From Bromus sterilis (lineage: Eukaryota > Streptophyta > Magnoliopsida > Poales > Poaceae): a DNA stretch of 64,000 nucleotides. The DNA is taken from contig OX465599.1 of the NCBI GenBank assembly GCA_950022295.1, positions 273,193,501-273,257,500 on the forward strand. Direction: 5' to 3'. The first letter of the stretch is position 1, and each line of letters starts with the position of its first letter. Shown piece after piece: positions 57,345 to 64,000 of this stretch. The notes beneath the pieces are model-generated. The model worked only from the letters and a program-made list of their open reading frames with translations, was not told where the DNA came from and did not search any database. The position numbers and the translations under genes were made by a program.

Positions 57345-57547
57345 ATAATACGATGTAAGAAATCAGCATTACAACAATGCTAGGAGAACCTGGACACAAC
57401 TTTCCTACGGCTATAAGGAAGCAATCAACGAGATGTGCTAAACAGACAGAGGAGAGCCTAGTCCTATCTTCCCGTAGAGTAAGATGAGGGTGACTCAGAA
57501 CTCAGAACGAAGGGGGTAAGGAGAAAAATGAAGCCTTACGTTGTTCC

Positions 57548-57555
57548 CTTATATA
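57548..57555 (-). promoter_or_regulatory. TATA-like box in D leader
   Basis: TATATAAG on the minus strand inside the internal leader, about 75 bp past the primer site and some 325 bp before ORF0. If used, it would make an ORF0 transcript independent of the LTR. Confidence 0.4.
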
Positions 57556-57628
57556 CCCAGAGTAACTATATAACTACAGCAAGCTAGACTCAACTTCGGC
57601 CAAGGCTACTAGTCCTACAGTCAGTCCT

Positions 57629-57640
57629 GCTCTGATGCCA
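57629..57640 (-). other. D primer-binding site, tRNA-Met type
   Basis: TGGCATCAGAGC on the minus strand, differing at one base from the common TGGTATCAGAGC, four bases from the LTR edge. Confidence 0.88.
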
Positions 57641-57644
57641 AGTC

Positions 57645-60600
57645 TGTCGGGACCCGGGGTTAGCGTATGCAAGTACAGTTAAGACATAGTCATATGGAGA
57701 GCCGAGAACCGCACCCACTTGTCTAAACAGACAAGGCCAAGCACTGAACATTCTCGGAAAGCATCATACGTGAGGGGCATCCCATCCAGGCCGGATGATC
57801 AACTGAGATGGGTCCTCATCGTCCGCACACAAGTCTAATGATATGGGTGGTGAACTCCCATATCCAAAGACAAGTCGCCTCAACCATACTATCGACTATC
57901 TCAAAACTCTTACATAGACTTACTCCAGCCCGATCACTTAGTCGGGGTCTAGGGCGGGCTCGATCATACCACAAAGTGTGCACGAGACGGAGTCTCGAGC
58001 AATCGCATCGCAATGCCCCAAGCTGCGCACATCTAAGGGCCACTTGGTGTATGAAAGACCGCCAGCCAGAACACAACTAAGGTCTCGAAAACCCATACAA
58101 AACATGCATGTTATAAACATACACGCAGCACACATGCCTTGTATGAACAGCAGGTACCATTGCAATTCTCTACAAAGTGTACATTTTATTTATAACTCTT
58201 ATAGAGTACAAACAGAGATCACGTACATGTGATCCAACATTACAACACAGAACGGAAGCAAATTATGTCTGAGTACAGACAAGTTTAACAAATGGCTTAA
58301 GAAGCCTTATTCAAACACAAAGCCCTCCACGAGGGAACCAGTCTGCTGACTGGGACTAGACTAGCTTAACTTCAGTCGTCCAGCTCGATGAAGAAGCCAC
58401 CATCGGGGTCAGTGGCATCATCTAAAACATAGATTAAGCAAAGGTGAGTACAAAGTCGTACTCAGCAAGACTTACATAGGAGCTATACTACTCATGCACA
58501 TGTATCAAGGTAAAGGGAGGTGGGGTTCACTTGCAGAAATGCCAGCTTTGACTTGGCTAGTCCTGAACTACGAGTACCAGACTTTGGGGTAAGAAGCGTA
58601 CACGAGTCCACTACTTTCACCAACCAATTACACCACTATGGTGCCTTCCTTGACTTCCCCACGAGAAAGCACGCCATAGCACTCACCCTTATCTTGGTGT
58701 GTTTTAGAAGTATCCGGTTCAAGTTATCTAATAATCAAGCTAAGCTTTCCAAGTAGTCCATAACCGCGGACGCGGCTATTCGAATAGTTTTGTTAACCTT
58801 GCAAGGGTGTACCGCTACACACACATGATCATCATTTACCGCCTTTGATCTCGACACCATTCAAGGGGTGCCAGCGAGGATGCTCACCACAACTGTTACC
58901 TCATAGCCTATCTAATCCAAGAAAGCCGCCTACTTGGGTTGGCTACCACAATCGTGAACCCGGCCGGTTTACCGAAGTGGACCCAAGCGATGTGTGCGTG
59001 GTGCGTAAGCCGGTCTCGGGTGAGCCGTTCTCTCACTTAGCATCCAGGCCACAAGCCTACCAGAACTCCGAACTACTGCGACATCTGGACATCGAAAGGG
59101 ATGAGTTAATAAGTTGAGAGGGGTCAGTGAGCCCAATGTGTGGTTGTACTCTTCATCTTGGATCACCACACAAGAACTCGGACTTAGGGCGGTGTTCAAC
59201 GAGACAACCCACCGTGTACTCTTACACAGCCTCTCATCGTTCACCTTGTATTAGGTTCGATTCACCAACACTTTTCTACCATCATCAACATGATCACTCC
59301 CATCCCGACTCACATCACAGTAACAACATGGTATCATACTAAGCATGCAATAAGCAGTAACATTGCAGGGGCCACATGATATCAAACAACTCCTACAGTT
59401 GCTAGGATTGTGGTTTGCTTACTACTGTGACAAAATGATAGGTCATGCAAAGGAATGGGTTCATCTATGCGGTAGAATCGTAACATGGTGATCATCCTAA
59501 ACAATGCATAAGCGAGACATGAGAGGGAAGTGGGATTTTATCGACATGATCAATGGGGGTTTGCTTGCCTTGCTGACGAGGTTCGGGTTCTGGATCTTCA
59601 GCGAAGGGGGTGACCTCTTGCTCCGGTTCCACCTCTACTCGGCAAACAAAGCACAAAGTAGCAATCAATATGAATGCAATGCTCAAGCACATGATATAGT
59701 GTTAAAGCTTGGAGTATAAGTTTTGATGTGTGAGGCAATTCCATTTAAGTGGAATATATTGCATTTTTAAATGCAAATTCAAATTCCACATTTGAATTCA
59801 ACCTTAATCAAGTTATATATGATATAGTTTGATCAATTTGAATTAACTTCAAATGTGTATTATATGCCTCTGAAGTGTGGTTGATTTGCATCATAAATCC
59901 ATGGTCCAAGTGGCAAAATCATTTGGTTTGAATTTGAATTAAATTCAAATAAAGCAAATGACATATGCTACTGGTCCCATTTTAAATTCAACTCAAACAG
60001 AGTTGAAAGTTGCATATTTGGAAAGATAATTTTCTACTGATCATTTTTCATATATTATTTGTCCAATTTGGAGTTAATATGAATTTTCTATGAATTTCCA
60101 AAGTTTGGGGTATTTTCTGGAATTTCTGGATTTATTATACTATTTTTCTTTTTTGGAAATTCATTTACTGCGTCACTGTGACATCAGCATGACGTCAGGG
60201 GGTTTGACCCGAGTCAAACTGACAAGGGGTCCCACTGGTCAGCCTCTGTAGGGTTAAACCCGTGGTTAAAATTTAATTAACAGAGGGATTAGGGGCTGGG
60301 GCCCAGTAGTCAGTGGGTTTAGGGTGTGATTAGGGGTGGGTTAGGGTTAACTCGCCGGCGGTTAGCCGCCGGTGGCACGGGCACGGCGGCGTGGTCGCCG
60401 GAGTGAGCTAGAGGCCACGGGAGAGCACGGGGAGAAGTCCATTCGACTCAGCAACGTCTCGCGCATCGTTTGGAGGCAACGGGGGTCCTCGGGGTGGTCG
60501 AGAGCGACGACGGCGACGACTCCGGCGGCAGCAGAACGGCGGCGAGGTCGTAGCCGAGGCTAGGGAGCACGGTTTGAGGCGTTCTTGGTTGCGTTCGCAA

Positions 60601-61743
60601 GCTGGCACACGCGGAAGTCAAACGCGTGCACTGGGAGTCCATGACAAGCACTGGAGCGAGGAGGTCGACGACCATGGCGGCGACCTTGCTCGGGATCCAT
60701 GGCGGATTCGGTTGTGGGGCAAACGAGGCGCTACAAACTTAGGGGAAAGGTGAGGAAGCTCACCCTGAAGCTAATGGAGAAGACGGTGAGGCCGGGGACG
60801 CTGTGTAACCGGAGAATTTGACGACGGCGACTCACGGGTCCGGCGAGCTCTCGGTGAGGCTGGCGTCGTCCACGGGGGCTCCTCGGTCCAATTGATCGGC
60901 CACGGTGATGAAGACAGCGATGGCGGACGTCCTGGACAAGCTGGGGCGACGAGTGGAGGCCAGTGGCCGCGGTGGCGCACGGCGGCGAGCTACGGGGCGC
61001 TCGGGTCTTCGCTGGTTTCGCACGGGAGAGAGGAGGAAGAGGGTTCCAGGGGGGGGGGAAAGAAGTGGATGAGCACGGGGGTTCTCCACGACGCTAGAAG
61101 GCGGCTGGGGAGGCAGGTGGAGGGCTGCGGGGCGTCGCGGTGGCGTCGGTGGCGTCGGTGGCTTTCCACCGAGCACCTTGGGGGCGCGGGGAGGAAGACG
61201 ACAGGAGAGGGTCCAGGTGGGCTGGGCCGGCTGGAGAGGTGGGCCTCGCCCCTGGCGGGAGGTAAGTTTTTTCCTTTTTCCTCTGTTTAATCTTTCCTTT
61301 CTTTTTCTGTAATTTGTTTTGGCTCTGATAAAAATACCAAACCATTTTATTAAATGCTGAAAACTTTTACATGGCCTCTTAATAATATAGACTAGCCACT
61401 CATAAACTTTCAACATTTTTAAAATTCAAATGATTTGAATTTTAAATCAAATAGGGGGATTTCTTTAATTCCAAGGTACTGTTTGAATATTTGAAAAATC
61501 TATGAGCATGGGGTGGGTCCCACATCACTTGATATGTGATCACACTCATTTATAAGACTTTTCAAAACTCTAACATGAATTTTTGGAAAATATTTTTATC
61601 TGGCCTTTTGAAATAATTCATCTGGGGGGTGTTCCTTCTCCCATTTTGATTTTGAATTTGATTTCCAAGATTTCTTTTGAAATTTTGACATGATGCAAAG
61701 GTACTAGCTAACCCTAGCACATACCTAACAGAGGGATCTGACA
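57645..61743 (-). repeat. D 5' LTR
   Basis: 4099 bp, partner of 47564-51663. Differences I can see by eye: G/A at 47686 vs 57767 region, G/A near 47932, G/A near 50399, one base of a poly-G run (11 vs 10, near 50970), and TAT vs GTG at 51456-51458. Otherwise it appears identical. Confidence 0.96.
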
Positions 61744-62100
61744 TCCCACGGGTTTAAACCTTGGAGTCGGAGATATATTTAATCATGATTTGCTTTAGGA
61801 AAGATGATTGCCTCATGATGTTCATACCTTATTGATAACTTGCCACATGTAGACTCATACTTTTGATTTGCTAGCGGGGCATGCACCATGAGGTGGTTGA
61901 AGTGCCGCTATAATTCCATGAGACACATTGTTGACCTTAACATCCATATGTCATGTAGATTTACTTGTGACCGCCGAGAGTTCTCTCATCGAATTATGGA
62001 CATCTTGGATTACATGGAGTTCAAACCATAGACTTTTTATTTATTTACTTGTCAGTAAATTAGAACTCATCATGGTAATGTTGTAATATAATTTTGCAAA
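61744..62100 (-). pseudogene. E gag N-terminal part, right of D
   Basis: The minus strand reads a decayed Copia gag with KLSIRYEHHEAIIFPKANHD and YLRLQG near 61770-61870, a pattern known from plant Copia gag (RY-H-x-I-LP-A, then LRLQ). The next expected motif, EYN...KIC, appears as EYHHEVHKIC at the left flank of D (47563 downward), so D split this gag. Confidence 0.7.
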
Positions 62101-62959
62101 GTTCTGAGTTCAAGTGAAGACTTGAATGTAGATCTCAAATCATCTATGATAACACTTTGGAGATAATGACATCTATTATGAGGTATATCTCGCAGTATTA
62201 AGAAACATAATCTGACTATAGTCAATCGATGTCTTCGTCTTAGTACATTATGTTATTATATGATTAAAATGTATGGAAGAACACTAAGAAGGTAGTCATA
62301 ATGTCAATTTTGACAAAATGTAGACCTTATAGTAATTGTGGATAATCTGCATATTGCGCAGTAGATGCCACTTTATCTTCTGATTCCGTATAGAAATTTG
62401 AGATAACAATTTTTGCATATCAATTCAATTTGAATTAAGTTAATTTTGTGCTTTGCAAGCATTTTTGGACTTAATTGATGGTGAATTGATATTTAATTTT
62501 GCATATTAATTCTATTCGAATTAAGTCAATTTTGTGCCTCTCGAGAATTTTCAGACTTAATTGATGATGAATTAATATTTATTTTGCAAGAAAATGAATC
62601 TCAATTGCAAAATAAAATTGGTGTACCATTTGTATATGGTGTAATAACGTTGCAAATTTGATGCTCAAGAAAAAAACTTGAATTGTGTAGACCACAAATT
62701 AAATAAGATGGTCTTTCTATCAAATTGTAAGATAATTCATCCAAGTGAATTAATATATTGTGAGAAGAACTAATCTTAATCGCAGTGAGATTGTTGTCAT
62801 ATCAAATGGACATGTTATAGGGATCGCTAGAGAGCAAACACATTGAACATGACATAAACAAATGTATTGTTCTAAAACAGAAATAAAATCACTGCTAGAA
62901 TTAACCCAAAAATCACGATTAACACAACTTTCGATCTATTCAAAAATAGGTAAAGCCGC
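62101..62959. other. Probable E leader/LTR remnant, AT-rich, no gene
   Basis: AT-rich DNA without coding motifs or a clear primer site. It contains a tandem duplication at 62416-62588. By position it should hold the 5' leader and LTR of E, but I cannot place borders. Confidence 0.45.
62416..62588 (+). repeat. 86-bp tandem duplication
   Basis: Two copies starting CATATCAATTC (62416) and CATATTAATTC (62502), each continuing AATTAAGTyAATTTTGTGC and ending in GAATTrATATTT. They differ at roughly one base in five or six. Confidence 0.8.
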
Positions 62960-63454
62960 AAGGACTAAAGTGTAAAACTTGCGAAAAGATAAGATTCTCT
63001 ATCTCTGTCATGAGCGGTTCCTGATTGGGATTCCTCCGGTGAATACCACCATGGCCGCAAGGGCTTGTGCACCGCTGGGCGTCGGCTTGGCTCGCCGGTC
63101 TGGGCCACATCATGCGAGCCTACGACCATCGCTTGTACAAAGGCCTCCACCATGCGAGGGGCGCGACCAGCGGCGCGGAGGCCGTGGAACGGACGCGGGC
63201 GGCTGGGAGGAGTGCAGCCAGGGGCGAGGCAAGGCGCGGAGCCAGGGCGGGGAGCGGCGGCGAACGACGCAGAGACCCGGGAGCAGCACGGAGGCCGGTG
63301 ATCAGAGCGCGGCCAGAGGCCGGTTGGAGGGCGAGCGTCCGGCGGCGCTGGGATGCCACTGGCAACATGAAGCATGGCAACTTGAATTTAAATGGAATTA
63401 AATCAAATTCAATTCAAAAGTTTTTGCAACTTGAACCATGGAAACATGCTACAT
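62960..63454. other. GC-rich stretch, unassigned
   Basis: Positions ~63040-63370 are strongly GC-rich, with overlapping Arg/Ala/Gly-rich frames on both strands that look like composition artefacts. It resembles the GC-rich block of D LTRs in composition, and may be the same region of D2, but I cannot align it by eye. Confidence 0.4.
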
Positions 63455-64000
63455 TTCACTTACACATCAGAGGCATATCATACACATTTCAAAATGATTC
63501 AAATTGATCAATCAATGTCACATGTAACTTGGCTAAGTTTGAATTCAAATTGGAGTTTGAATTTGCAATTCAATTTGCAATATACTCCATTTAAATGGAA
63601 TTGCTTCACACATCAAAGCATATACATCAAGTTTCAACCTTCCATCATGTGATTGTGCATTGCATTTACTTTGCTACCTTGTTTGTTGTTTGTCGAGTAG
63701 AGGTGGAACCGGAGCAGGAGGCTGCCCCCTTCGTTGAAGACCCCGAACCCGAACCTCGTCAGCAAGGCAAGCAAACCCCCATTGATCATGTCGATAAAAT
63801 CCCACTTCCCTCTCATGTCTTGCTTATGCATTGTTTAGGATGATTACCATGATGCGTTTCTACCGCATAGATGAACCCATTCCTTTGCATGACCTATCAT
63901 TTTGTCACGGTAGTAAGCAAACCACAATCCTAGCAAATATAGGAGTTGATTGATATCATGTGGCCCCTGCAATTGTTACTGCTTATTGCATGCTTAGAGT
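63455..64000 (+). repeat. D2, inverted diverged LTR fragment related to D
   Basis: The reverse complement of D LTR positions ~49255-49800, with scattered differences and indels: for example GATGAACCCATTCCTTTGCA at 63871 mirrors 49371-49390. It runs off the window end, so an opposite-orientation relative of D begins here. Confidence 0.85.

Larger units (their letters stand above)
47564..61743 (-). mobile_element. D, complete young chromovirus (Gypsy) with giant LTRs and ORF0
   Basis: A 14,180-bp minus-strand element with a 5' LTR (61743-57645), tRNA-Met-type primer site, leader, ORF0 (57222-56443), gag-pol with C-terminal chromodomain (56110-51482), purine tract and 3' LTR (51663-47564). The TCCCA duplication is perfect. 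The LTRs are 4.1 kb and nearly identical. The domain order and chromodomain place it in the Tekay/Del-type chromoviruses. Large LTRs plus an ORF before gag recall, from memory, rice RIRE3/RIRE8-type elements. All major reading frames are intact, so D may be recently active. Confidence 0.95.

Noticed and set aside
62965..63401. Overlapping 136- and 140-codon ORFs in the GC-rich segment near the right end
   Set aside because: Low-complexity Ala/Arg/Gly/Pro frames open on both strands of a GC-rich stretch; no motif and no supporting context.
1..64000. Host cellular genes
   Set aside because: Every ORF with recognisable domains belongs to a retroelement; remaining ORFs are short, shadowed or compositional. 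The B3-like and dsRNA-binding-like genes are inside elements and recur or are bounded by element features.

Overview
The window looks like intergenic DNA from a large grass genome, most likely a Triticeae species (wheat, barley, rye or Aegilops). This is inferred from the kinds of LTR retrotransposons present and how deeply they are nested. I find no convincing cellular gene. Almost every base can be assigned to about nine LTR retrotransposons or fragments, plus one tRNA-derived SINE. Element labels (T1, A1, A2, B, C, N, T2, E, D, D2) are mine; family names are deliberately not assigned.

Layout. T1 (1-2530, ~15848-15990, 25086-31803, plus strand) is a Tat-lineage Ty3/Gypsy element. Its gag, protease, RT, two RNases H and integrase are split by two later insertions. 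Insertion one (2531 to ~15847) holds A1, a minus-strand Athila-like element with gag-pro only, and A2, a plus-strand Athila-like element with gag, pro, RT, RNase H and integrase but no 3' LTR. A SINE sits in the gag/pro region of A2. Insertion two is B (15991-25085, minus), an Athila-like element with gag-pro and a separate Athila ORF-1-like gene but no RT or integrase. Downstream of its pol, T1 has tandem repeats, an antisense gene with a B3-like domain, a polypurine tract and its 3' LTR. T1 abuts C (31804-33087 and 40555-41240, minus), a gutted element with a tRNA-Met primer site. C is interrupted by N (33093-40549, plus), a relative of A1 in which gag-pro is replaced by an orphan ORF. Then come T2 (41241-43466), the 3' end of a second Tat element that again carries the antisense B3-like gene, and E (43467-47563 and 61744 onward, minus), a decayed Copia element. 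E is interrupted by D (47564-61743, minus), a young, complete 14.2-kb chromovirus with 4.1-kb LTRs, an intact 1560-codon gag-pol frame and an extra ORF0. The window ends in an inverted, diverged LTR fragment related to D (D2).

How the parts relate. Target-site duplications place D in E (TCCCA), N in C (GTAAG) and B in T1 (GATGG/GACGG). T1 and E reading frames resume across their insertions. D is the youngest insertion: I see only about four differences, counting one 3-base cluster as one, between its LTRs. A1, N and B lack RT and integrase and would need a helper; A2 represents a related but broken lineage that encodes these enzymes.

The most interesting content is accessory coding sequence carried by the retrotransposons: an ORF0 in D whose first 100 residues resemble a double-stranded-RNA-binding domain, with splice acceptors placed directly before the ORF0 and gag start codons; an antisense gene in two Tat copies with an RG-rich N-terminus, B3-like core, acidic tail and its own TATA promoter; the orphan ORF of N; and the Athila ORF-1-like gene of B behind a candidate internal promoter and intron. 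All domain assignments were made by eye and need profile or structure searches.
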